This document shows positions 1 to 6,351 of a stretch of DNA of 10,219 bases, piece after piece. Numbering within the stretch: the first letter of the stretch is position 1; each line of letters opens with the position of its first letter. The notes under the pieces were generated by a model that searched no databases, had not been told where the DNA came from, and saw only the letters and a program-made list of their open reading frames with translations. This DNA comes from JAMIFN01 sp035906235 (GTDB lineage: Bacteria > Pseudomonadota > Gammaproteobacteria > Burkholderiales > Burkholderiaceae_C): assembly GCA_035906235.1 (NCBI GenBank), contig JAMIFN010000022.1:1-10219 (forward strand), read 5' to 3'. The translations under genes and the position numbers were made by a program.

Positions 1-1140
1 CTGCGAGACTTTCTCAGGCGCAAAGTAGTGATAACCCACAGCCGCCACGCCCAGCATCAGCACCAACAAAACCCCCGGCACGAGCCAACTGCCGGGCTTG
101 GCAAAACGGATGGGTTTTTCAATCGCAAAATAGGTCAGCGTCGCGCCCACAAAAGCGCCCGCTACGGCATAAGCCAACACATCCACAGGCGGCATACCGC
201 CATAAAGGATGTGCAGAAAAGACAAGATCGGCCAATGCCACAGATACAGCGGGTAGCTGATCAATCCCACGGCCACCATGGGCTTGAGCGACAGCAGTTT
301 ATGCACCCAGCTTTGCGATTCAAACGACAGTATCAAAAACACGGTTGATGCGATGGCGGGCAGCGCCACCCAGCCCGGGAAAGGCATTTTGTCGGTGACA
401 AAAACGCAACTCCACACCAAGCCTGCAGCGGCCAGGGCATTGCCCAGGGCGATAAGCTGGGGCTGCTGCTGCACAAAAGCCGACCACGCCGCCCGCGCAG
501 GCGCGTGGCTCATGACAAAACCCGCCAAACAACCCGCGCCGATTTCCCAAAACCGCGAGAGCGGCGAGAAGAATGCGGCGCTGGCGTTCATGCCCGTGGC
601 GTACACGCTGTAGGCAAAAGAGGCCAGCACCAGCACGCCCAGCAGCGCCCAAGGGGGCATGCGCTTCCAGGTCAGCCCCAAAAGCAGGGGCACGACGAGG
701 TAAAACTGCTCCTCCACCGCCAGCGACCATAAATGCATCAGCGGTTTCAAATAGTTGTCGGTATCAAAATAGCCCGACTCATTCCACAGCACAAAATTCG
801 ACAAAAAAGTGGCCGCGCCCAAGCTGTGCTTGCCCAGCGCCTGCATTTCATCGGGCAGCAAAAGGTAATAGCCCGCAGCCAACGATAAGCCCACCACCGT
901 CAGCAAGGCGGGAAAGATGCGGCGGATACGGCGCTGGTAAAACACCGCAATGCTGAACTCGTCATCACGCAAGTTTTGGTGAATGATGGAATAAATCAGA
1001 TAGCCAGAGATGACAAAGAAAATATCCACACCCACAAAGCCGCCCGTTAAATAGGCAGGAAAGGCGTGAAAGAAGACCACAGACAGCACGGCAATGGCGC
1101 GCAGGCCGTCGATATCGGGGCGGTATTTGATGGCGTGCAT
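1..1140 (-). CDS. Acyltransferase-3 family membrane protein (OafA/OatA type), 3' end outside the window
   Basis: The frame stays open for 380 codons from the ATG at 1140 to the window edge, so the C-terminus is not seen. The family moves acyl groups, usually acetyl, onto surface sugars such as O-antigen, exopolysaccharide or peptidoglycan, from the inner membrane. Visible hallmarks are the N-terminal YRPDIDGLRAIAV stretch ending at the probable catalytic His25, the segment GGFVGVDIFFVISGYLI, HLWSLAVEEQFYLV around residues 137-149, PFPGW near residue 254, and ISYPLYLWHWPIL near residue 300. Several hydrophobic segments fit the usual ten or so membrane helices. Members of about 650 residues add a periplasmic SGNH domain; the missing part is long enough for one, but this cannot be seen. 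The gene starts 26 bases after the transglycosylase stop, so co-transcription is likely. No clear ribosome binding site precedes the ATG. The family is near certain; the acceptor sugar is unknown. Confidence 0.93.
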   Translation of the reverse strand, partial: MHAIKYRPDIDGLRAIAVLSVVFFHAFPAYLTGGFVGVDIFFVISGYLIYSIIHQNLRDDEFSIAVFYQRRIRRIFPALLTVVGLSLAAGYYLLLPDEMQALGKHSLGAATFLSNFVLWNESGYFDTDNYLKPLMHLWSLAVEEQFYLVVPLLLGLTWKRMPPWALLGVLVLASFAYSVYATGMNASAAFFSPLSRFWEIGAGCLAGFVMSHAPARAAWSAFVQQQPQLIALGNALAAAGLVWSCVFVTDKMPFPGWVALPAIASTVFLILSFESQSWVHKLLSLKPMVAVGLISYPLYLWHWPILSFLHILYGGMPPVDVLAYAVAGAFVGATLTYFAIEKPIRFAKPGSWLVPGVLLVLMLGVAAVGYHYFAPEKVSQ

Positions 1141-1166
1141 GGTAGAGCGTGGGAAAGGTTCTGTAT

Positions 1167-1823
1167 TTAGCTAAACAACCAATTGCGCTGCGCGCCAAAC
1201 ACGGCATTGGGGTATTGCGGTTTGCCACGGCTGCCGTTGTAGCGGCCTAGTGCCAGGTATTCGTCGCCTTTTTCGCGGTCAAGGTAATGGCGCAAGATGA
1301 CGCAGCCAAAGCGCAGATTGGTTTGCATATGGAAGAGGTGGCTGGCTTCGCCATCACCAATGACGCGCGACCAAAAGGGCATGATTTGCATAAAGCCACG
1401 GGCGCCCACGGGCGAGATGGCGTATTTGCGAAAATTGCTTTCCACCGTAATCAGCCCCAGCACCAGCGAGACTTCTAGCCCCGCGCGTTTGGCCTCGTAC
1501 CACACGGTTTGCAGCAGCTCTTGGCGCTCTTGTTCATCCAGCACCGAGCGGCGTTTGCCCAAGCGGGCGCTCATCTCTGCCAGCCAACGCTGGTAGTACT
1601 GCTGGCTTTTTTCGTCAAAAAAAATGGGCATGGGCGGGGTAGAGCTAGCCGTTACCGCGAGTGACAAGGCCGTGCGCACCGAATCGGACAGTGGCTCTTC
1701 CAGCTGCCCGCCAGCGCGGGCAGGCATGGGCAAAAAACCCACACCCAAGCCAACCGCCAGGGGCAGAGCCATGGCGCTGCGCAAAAGCTGGCGCCGCGCC
1801 AGCAACCCACCATCAGCTGCCAT
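1167..1823 (-). CDS. Periplasmic lytic transglycosylase, SLT domain
   Basis: Predicted murein lytic transglycosylase, cleaving the MurNAc-GlcNAc bond of peptidoglycan with formation of an anhydro end. From the chosen start it has 218 residues. The N-terminus has twin arginines (ARRQLLRSA), a hydrophobic stretch and a PARAG cleavage-like site, so export by Tat or Sec is likely. The catalytic domain fills the C-terminal half: ITVESNF with the probable catalytic Glu (residue 128 from this start), then GARGFMQIMP, then ALGRYNGSRG near the end, in the order typical of family 1 SLT domains. The frame is open to an ATG at 1868, but the ATG at 1823 is preferred because it has a purine-rich GAGGGGGTGG just upstream and puts the signal peptide close to the N-terminus. 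The earlier ATG abuts a dispersed repeat. The position between bamB and an acyltransferase suggests an envelope gene group. The function is well supported by motifs; the exact start is less sure. Confidence 0.9.
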   Translation of the reverse strand: MAADGGLLARRQLLRSAMALPLAVGLGVGFLPMPARAGGQLEEPLSDSVRTALSLAVTASSTPPMPIFFDEKSQQYYQRWLAEMSARLGKRRSVLDEQERQELLQTVWYEAKRAGLEVSLVLGLITVESNFRKYAISPVGARGFMQIMPFWSRVIGDGEASHLFHMQTNLRFGCVILRHYLDREKGDEYLALGRYNGSRGKPQYPNAVFGAQRNWLFS

Positions 1824-1868
1824 ATTCACCACCCCCTCTTGCTCCATTTTTATGTGTCTTTTTGGCAT

Positions 1869-1897
1869 TTTAGGCCGAAAAACCTGCCTGAGTAGCT
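1869..1897 (-). repeat. Dispersed short repeat, copy A
   Basis: Read on the minus strand, this stretch matches copies at 5168-5204 and 7157-7193 over AGCT, one variable base, then CTCAGGCAGG, a T-run and CGGCCTAAA. Similarity fades at the 5' side, where copies B and C have TTTTTGAT and this one has AAAAGTG. It fills part of the gap between bamB and the transglycosylase gene and stops exactly at the upstream in-frame ATG at 1868. Confidence 0.75.
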
Positions 1898-1937
1898 CAC
1901 TTTTAAATAGCAGGCGAATGGCCAGATCAGCGCCAGC

Positions 1938-3116
1938 TTAGGGCAAGCGCCAAGCCTGTACGCTACCCGAGTGGTTCAGGCTAATCAGTTGCCCACCGAA
2001 TACCAGGGTGCTTTGCACGGCCGAGCCATCGGTGTTTTGGTATTCCTGCAAACTGCCATCGGCGGCTTGCAAGAAGTACATGCGCCCCTGCGCATCGCCC
2101 AGCGCAACATGGCTGCCTATGGCGGTGGGGTTGCTCAAATGGCGCAAAAGAAATTGCTCGTTGACCCATAGCGGCAGGCCGCGCTCGCGGCTCCAGGCGC
2201 GCACACGGCCATCGCTGTCGCTGCTAAACACCGCTTGCGCATTGCCGCCCAGCCCCGTCTGGCCTTGATTGGGTTTGCCCCACAGCAATTCGGTGTTTTG
2301 GGTATTGACGCAGGCCAAACCCACTTGGTAGCTGCGTGCGCAGACCGTACTGCCATCGCGGTAGGCCGGAGCGACCAAATCCGACAGGCGCTCGACATCG
2401 TTGGTGCTGCGCGGATTGGCCACAGCCTTGCTCCACACAGGGCGGCCATTGTCAGGATTTAAGCCCTGCAAGAAATGTCCCACGCCCGCGACCAAGGTGT
2501 CGCCCACGGGCAGCAAGACCCCCGCTTGACGCAGGCTCAAGGCCTCTTGCGCTTGGCCACTGGTGCTGCGCAGTACTTGCCACAGTTTGCCGCCGGTGTC
2601 GCCATCAAAAGCCATGATGGATCGGTCTGCCAGCAAGACAAAAACCCGCCCCCCAGCCACCACAGGCGCCGTATAGCTTTGTGCCGGCAGGCGCTGGCGC
2701 CACAGCACTTTGCCGGCGGCTAACACCATCAGTTCGCTGTTTTGCGTAACTGCGGCCACCCGCGTACCATCAAAGCCCGGGGCTGTCAGCAGGGGCTGAT
2801 TAAAGGCGTTGCGGCTAAGGATTTCGCCCTTGGCATTCAAGGCCAATACCTCACCTGCAGCATTGCTGATGAGCAACTGCCCCTGCTGAACCTGCGCGCC
2901 CGTGGTCTCGCCCAAAGCCCCCACATTGGTGCGCCAAGCCGATATCGCCCCTACTTGCGCAGGGTTGGCCGGCAGAGCTTGAGGTTCGGGGGCATTGCTA
3001 CCACCCAGACCCAGCATCGAGCAAGCGGGCAAACCCGCCAGCAACAAAGCCGCCGTGGCCAGTACCACGCTGCGGCGCAGAGGCGTTGGAGAAAAACGAA
3101 GTGACGAAGCAGTCAT
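1938..3116 (-). CDS. bamB: Outer membrane protein assembly lipoprotein BamB
   Basis: BamB is the beta-propeller lipoprotein of the BAM complex, which inserts beta-barrel proteins into the outer membrane, working from its periplasmic face. The start at 3116 gives 392 residues, equal to the length I recall for E. coli BamB. The N-terminus is a lipoprotein signal: basic LRRS, hydrophobic VVLATAALLLAG, then LPAC with Cys32 as the lipidated residue. The mature part has repeated blade-like stretches with W and G positions (SAWRTNVG, GKVLWRQRLP, GKLWQVL, LLWGKPNQG, LPLWVNEQF), typical of PQQ-like propeller repeats. The frame continues upstream to 3338, but earlier ATGs would bury the signal peptide, so 3116 is chosen. 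It follows the YfgM-like gene after 136 bases, the usual gene order. The der gene that commonly follows is absent here. Confidence 0.93.
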   Translation of the reverse strand: MTASSLRFSPTPLRRSVVLATAALLLAGLPACSMLGLGGSNAPEPQALPANPAQVGAISAWRTNVGALGETTGAQVQQGQLLISNAAGEVLALNAKGEILSRNAFNQPLLTAPGFDGTRVAAVTQNSELMVLAAGKVLWRQRLPAQSYTAPVVAGGRVFVLLADRSIMAFDGDTGGKLWQVLRSTSGQAQEALSLRQAGVLLPVGDTLVAGVGHFLQGLNPDNGRPVWSKAVANPRSTNDVERLSDLVAPAYRDGSTVCARSYQVGLACVNTQNTELLWGKPNQGQTGLGGNAQAVFSSDSDGRVRAWSRERGLPLWVNEQFLLRHLSNPTAIGSHVALGDAQGRMYFLQAADGSLQEYQNTDGSAVQSTLVFGGQLISLNHSGSVQAWRLP

Positions 3117-3252
3117 ACAAAGTCTCGTGAATCGAGTGAATGAAAGGGGTGAAAAGTGCTCGAAAGCGTTTGAGCTACGGCGCATGATGAGAATCAGAAT
3201 GCGGTCACGCAGAACCGAATTGTCCGAATTGTCCGTGAGCGCCCAAGCTCCC

Positions 3253-4014
3253 CTAGGGCTTGAGCTTGGTAGCAGGCACGGGGATGGCCAATGCGGGTGC
3301 AGGCGCGGCAGCGGCAGCTGCAGGGGCGCTGGAAACACCTGCTACGGCAGAAGCCACAGCTTGCGCAGGCAATGCCACCATGCTGCTAACGCTGTCGCGT
3401 TTGATCTGCACCAGGCGGCGGTAGTTTTGTTCTTCGGGCATGGCTTTTAGGGCTTTGTCATAGGCTGCCTGTGCCTCGGCCTTTTTGCCTTGGGCTGCAT
3501 AAATATCGCCCAAACGGTCGGCCGCCAACCCTGCAAATTCGGCGGGGATACCTGTGGACAAGGTCTTCACAGCCTCATCCCATTGCCGCGCTTGCGCCAA
3601 TACCGAGGCTAAGCGCAAACGCGCCAAGGCTTTGTAGCCCTCTTGCTTGCCGTTTTCCACCTCCCACTTCAGGGCGGCGATGGCTTCTTGCGGTTTGTCG
3701 CCGCCCAATGCGGCACCAGTCAGCAGCGCCCCCTGTTCGGCAGAGGCTGTGCCGCCATACTTGCCCTTCAAATCCACCCAGATACTGGCAATGCGGGCAT
3801 GATCGCCAGCCTTGGCCGCCTGCATCAGGCTTTGGTACACGCCAGCGGCTTGCGCAGCCGCGTCGCGTTGGGTTTTTTGGTAATACTGCCAGCCCAAAAA
3901 GGCCAGCGATGCCGCAATCACGGTGCCTGTGATGAGATTGCCATAGCGTTTCCAGAAAAACTTGAGCTGGTCGAGTTGTTCTTGCGCTTCGAGGTCGAGG
4001 TTTTGTGTAGCCAT
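3253..4014 (-). CDS. YfgM-like membrane-anchored TPR protein
   Basis: This matches the YfgM/TPR_21 family: a short cytoplasmic N-terminus, one membrane helix and a periplasmic tetratricopeptide domain. In E. coli, YfgM associates with the Sec translocon and the chaperone PpiD and is thought to help hand over secreted proteins. Here the N-terminus contains EAQEQLDQLKFFWKRYGN, the helix runs about residues 25-45, and TPR-like helices follow (DKPQEAIAALKWEVENG, ALARLRLASVLAQARQWDEA, LAADRLGDIYAAQGKKAEAQ). After about residue 210 comes an Ala/Pro-rich tail of about 40 residues, so the protein has 253 residues instead of roughly 205-215. Its usual partner bamB follows, but hisS, the usual upstream gene, is absent. 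There is no Shine-Dalgarno before the ATG. A TACAAT at 4023-4028 on the minus strand lies close enough to give a very short leader, but no good -35 was found. Confidence 0.9.
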   Translation of the reverse strand: MATQNLDLEAQEQLDQLKFFWKRYGNLITGTVIAASLAFLGWQYYQKTQRDAAAQAAGVYQSLMQAAKAGDHARIASIWVDLKGKYGGTASAEQGALLTGAALGGDKPQEAIAALKWEVENGKQEGYKALARLRLASVLAQARQWDEAVKTLSTGIPAEFAGLAADRLGDIYAAQGKKAEAQAAYDKALKAMPEEQNYRRLVQIKRDSVSSMVALPAQAVASAVAGVSSAPAAAAAAPAPALAIPVPATKLKP

Positions 4015-4047
4015 AGCCGAACATTGTACGGGGTGGCAGACATGGGC

Positions 4048-4075
4048 TTGGGGCTTGGCGCAAATTCGCTACAAT
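4048..4075 (+). promoter_or_regulatory. Probable sigma-70 promoter of tRNA-Gly
   Basis: TTGGGG at 4048-4053 and TACAAT at 4070-4075 are separated by 16 bases and lie 24 bases before the tRNA 5' end. The -10 is followed by GCGCGGC, a GC-rich discriminator as is common at stable-RNA promoters under stringent control. The -35 is only a partial match, so the call rests on position, -10 and discriminator together. Confidence 0.55.
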
Positions 4076-4098
4076 GCGCGGCTGCACACAGCGTCTGT

Positions 4099-4172
4099 GC
4101 GGGTGTAGTTCAATGGTAGAACGGCAGCTTCCCAAGCTTCATACGAGGGTTCGATTCCCTTCACCCGCTCCA
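4099..4172 (+). tRNA. tRNA-Gly, anticodon CCC
   Basis: A complete cloverleaf of 74 bases can be folded by eye. The acceptor stem GCGGGTG pairs with CACCCGC, the D stem GTTC pairs with GAAC, the anticodon loop is TTCCCAA with CCC at 4131-4133, and the T arm is GAGGG-TTCGATT-CCCTT with one G-T pair. The discriminator base is T and CCA is encoded. The anticodon decodes GGG glycine codons. The anticodon stem has one C-T opposition (standard positions 28-42). The overall sequence closely resembles the E. coli tRNA-Gly(CCC) as I remember it. It stands alone, divergent from the yfgM-like gene and 108 bases before argB. Confidence 0.96.
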
Positions 4173-4280
4173 ATTTCTCCGCTGCAATGCTTTCGCTCCC
4201 CTCATCCCTCTGGGCCGCTACGCTGCTAGCGCCGCCAACAGGCTCAGCTTTTTAAGCGCACTGCACCCGCGCTGTTCATC

Positions 4281-5147
4281 ATGAGCCTTACTGCCCAAAC
4301 CCTGGCCGCCAGCCTGCCCCACCTCAAAGCCCTGCAAGGCAAAATTTTGGTCATCAAATACGGCGGCAACGCCATGACCGACCCCGATTTGCAAGCCGCC
4401 TTTGCGCAAGACATCGTGCTGCTGCAAAGCCTGGGCATCTACCCCGTGGTGGTGCATGGCGGCGGGCCGCAAATTGACGCCGCGCTGAAACTGGTGGGCA
4501 AGGAAGGGCAATTTATACAAGGTATGCGCGTCACCGATGCGGCCACCATGCAAGTGGTGCAATGGGTGCTGCTGGGCCAGGTGCAGCCTGAATTGGTTGG
4601 CCACATCAACGCCGCCGGCGGCAAGGCTGTGGGCATAGCGGGGCGCGATGGCGGCCTTATCACCTGCAAACAACACCTGCTGCAAGACGAGCACGATGCC
4701 AGCAAAACGCACGACATTGGCTTGGTAGGCGAGGTGGAAACCATCGCCCCTGGCCTGATTTGGGATTTGCTCGATGCCGGCTGCATCCCCGTCATCAGCC
4801 CCGTTTGCCCCGATGCGCAAGGCGTGGCACACAATGTCAACGCCGATATGGTGGCAGGCAAATTGGCCGCCGCGCTGGAAGCCGAAAAACTGCTGCTGCT
4901 GACCAATATCGCCGGCGTGCTGGACAAAAACAAAAACCTGATTACCGAGCTGACCCCAGCCAAAATCGACGCACTGGCAGCAGACGGCACCATCTCGGGC
5001 GGCATGCTGCCCAAGCTGCAAGGCGCATTAGATGCCGCCAGCTGCGGCGTCAAAGTGGTGCATATTTTGGATGGGCGCGAAGCCCACGCCATGCTGCAAT
5101 TGCTGTTTACGCAAGAAGACTGCGGCACGGCGATTCGCAGCGCTTAA
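4281..5147 (+). CDS. argB: Acetylglutamate kinase
   Basis: ArgB phosphorylates N-acetylglutamate with ATP, the second step of arginine synthesis through acetylated intermediates, in the cytoplasm. The 288 residues match the family length. Motifs appear in order: VIKYGGNAM with Lys26, VVHGGGPQI at 57-65, GMRVTD with Arg83, NINAAGGKAVGI-like INAAGGKAVGIAGRDGG at 109-125, NVNADMVAGKLA at 185-196, and SGGMLPKL with Lys245. These are the ATP-binding, substrate-binding and phosphoryl-transfer elements of the family. The N-terminus carries the helix before VIKYGG found in arginine-sensitive enzymes, though shorter than in many relatives, so feedback inhibition by arginine is possible but not shown. 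The ATG at 4281 is the only in-frame one before the core; no clear ribosome binding site is seen. A long open frame on the opposite strand (4218-5021) is a composition artefact. Confidence 0.96.
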   Translation: MSLTAQTLAASLPHLKALQGKILVIKYGGNAMTDPDLQAAFAQDIVLLQSLGIYPVVVHGGGPQIDAALKLVGKEGQFIQGMRVTDAATMQVVQWVLLGQVQPELVGHINAAGGKAVGIAGRDGGLITCKQHLLQDEHDASKTHDIGLVGEVETIAPGLIWDLLDAGCIPVISPVCPDAQGVAHNVNADMVAGKLAAALEAEKLLLLTNIAGVLDKNKNLITELTPAKIDALAADGTISGGMLPKLQGALDAASCGVKVVHILDGREAHAMLQLLFTQEDCGTAIRSA

Positions 5148-5167
5148 ACGCATTGTTAAAACCTCTT

Positions 5168-5204
5168 TTTTTGATAGCTGCTCAGGCAGGTTTTACGGCC
5201 TAAA
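5168..5204 (+). repeat. Dispersed short repeat, copy B
   Basis: This is the same element as 1869-1897 (minus) and 7157-7193. It runs from TTTTTGATAGCTG through CTCAGGCAGG and TTTTACGGCC to TAAA. It lies in the 107-base gap between argB and the GlpD-like gene. CTGC-TCAG-GCAG inside it can form a small 4-base-pair hairpin, and AGGC can pair with GCCT across the T-run. The rest of the gap shows no promoter or terminator I could support. Confidence 0.8.
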
Positions 5205-5254
5205 CTGCCAAAAACACCCTCAAAAATAAACCCCTCAGCAAACCCTTTACAACC

Positions 5255-6337
5255 ATGCATATCGGCATCATCGGCGGCGGCATCAACGGGCTGTGCAGCG
5301 CCTGGGTACTGGCGCAACAAGGGCATGCGGTAGAGGTATTTGAGCAAGGCAGCTTGATGCAGGCCACCAGCCGCAGCTCTTCCAAACTGCTGCACGGCGG
5401 CCTGCGTTATTTAGAAAACTACGAATTTCGCCTGGTGCGCGAAGCCCTGCGCGAGCGCGATGCTTGGCTGCAACGCGCGCCGCAACTGGCGCAGCCGCTG
5501 CGTTTGGTCTTGCCCATTTACCGTGACAGCCGCCGCAGCCGTGCGCTGGTGGCGCTGGGTTTATTCCTTTACGACCATATCGCCGGGCGCAGCATCTTGC
5601 CCCGTGCGCAGTGGCTAAGCGCGGCGCAATTGCTAGAGCGCGATCCGCATCTAAACCCCAAAGGTTTGCAGGGCGGCTACGCCTTTTTTGACGGGCAGAT
5701 GGACGACCACGGCCTAGGGCTGTGGGTGGCCGAGCAAGCGCGGCAAGCGGGCGCACGCATCCACCAGCACAGCGCCGTGCAGCGCATCGCGCCCACAGGC
5801 GTATTGACTTTGCAAGATGGCCGCGAGCTGCCCTTTGAGCGCATCGCCAATATTGCTGGCCCCTGGGCGCTGGAGCTGCTGGCGCAAAGCGGCCTGCAGG
5901 CCGAACATCGCCTGGATTTGGTGCGCGGCAGCCACCTTGTGCTGGCTGCGCCCTGCCCGCAGGCCTATTTGTGTGAAGTACCGGGCGAGCGCCGCATCTT
6001 TTTTGTGCTGCCCTGGCAGGGGCAGACTTTGCTGGGCACAACCGAAGTGCGGCAAGGGCTGGATGAAACCATCGCCTGCAGCCAAGCCGAAGAAGCGTAT
6101 TTGCTGGCCGCCTACCAACACTACCGCACCCAGCAAGCGCCGCAGCCCGCCATCAGCAGCCGCTTTGCTGGCCTGCGCCCTTTGATTTACAGCGCCGCCG
6201 ACCCTAGCCGCGCCACGCGCGAATATGCGCTAGAGCGCCAAGGCCGCATCCTCACCGTGGTGGGTGGTAAATGGACGACCAGCATGGCGCTGGCGGACAA
6301 AGTGGCGGCGCAACTGGCGCTAGCCCATCGGCCTTAA
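5255..6337 (+). CDS. GlpD-like FAD-dependent oxidoreductase lacking the C-terminal domain
   Basis: This resembles the FAD-binding part of aerobic glycerol-3-phosphate dehydrogenase (GlpD), which oxidises glycerol-3-phosphate to dihydroxyacetone phosphate and passes electrons to quinone at the inner membrane. Motifs in order: IGIIGGGINGL (dinucleotide fold, residues 3-13), ATSRSSSKLLHGGLRYLE (37-54), NIAGPWA, RGSHLVL, LLGTTEV, AGLRPL with Arg308, and GGKWTT (337-342). The Arg and Tyr of GGLRYLE, Arg308 and Lys339 correspond to residues expected at the substrate and flavin site. The protein stops 18 residues after GGKWTT, at 360 residues, while GlpD has about 500; the helical C-terminal domain is absent. 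The substrate may therefore differ, and I give no gene symbol. The frame is intact, so this may be a natural short family. The ATG at 5255 lies directly before the FAD motif and has no clear ribosome binding site. It converges on pdxA with 14 bases between the stops. Confidence 0.85.
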   Translation: MHIGIIGGGINGLCSAWVLAQQGHAVEVFEQGSLMQATSRSSSKLLHGGLRYLENYEFRLVREALRERDAWLQRAPQLAQPLRLVLPIYRDSRRSRALVALGLFLYDHIAGRSILPRAQWLSAAQLLERDPHLNPKGLQGGYAFFDGQMDDHGLGLWVAEQARQAGARIHQHSAVQRIAPTGVLTLQDGRELPFERIANIAGPWALELLAQSGLQAEHRLDLVRGSHLVLAAPCPQAYLCEVPGERRIFFVLPWQGQTLLGTTEVRQGLDETIACSQAEEAYLLAAYQHYRTQQAPQPAISSRFAGLRPLIYSAADPSRATREYALERQGRILTVVGGKWTTSMALADKVAAQLALAHRP

Positions 6338-6351
6338 ACCACGCCCGCCCT

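Noticed and set aside
320..730. Minus-strand open frame of 136 codons within the acyltransferase gene
   Set aside because: It is in another frame on the same strand as the acyltransferase, whose hallmark motifs continue through the region.
3215..3235. Short tandem of CCGAATTGT (about 2.3 units) between yfgM and bamB
   Set aside because: It is too short to distinguish from chance and no operator or promoter context supports it.
4218..5021. Minus-strand open frame of 267 codons opposite argB
   Set aside because: argB shows all family motifs on the plus strand. The antisense frame is open because of codon bias and shows no recognisable motif.
5283..6041. Minus-strand open frame of 252 codons opposite the GlpD-like gene
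   Set aside because: It is Arg/Ala/Pro-rich with no motif, and the plus-strand frame has clear FAD and GlpD motifs.
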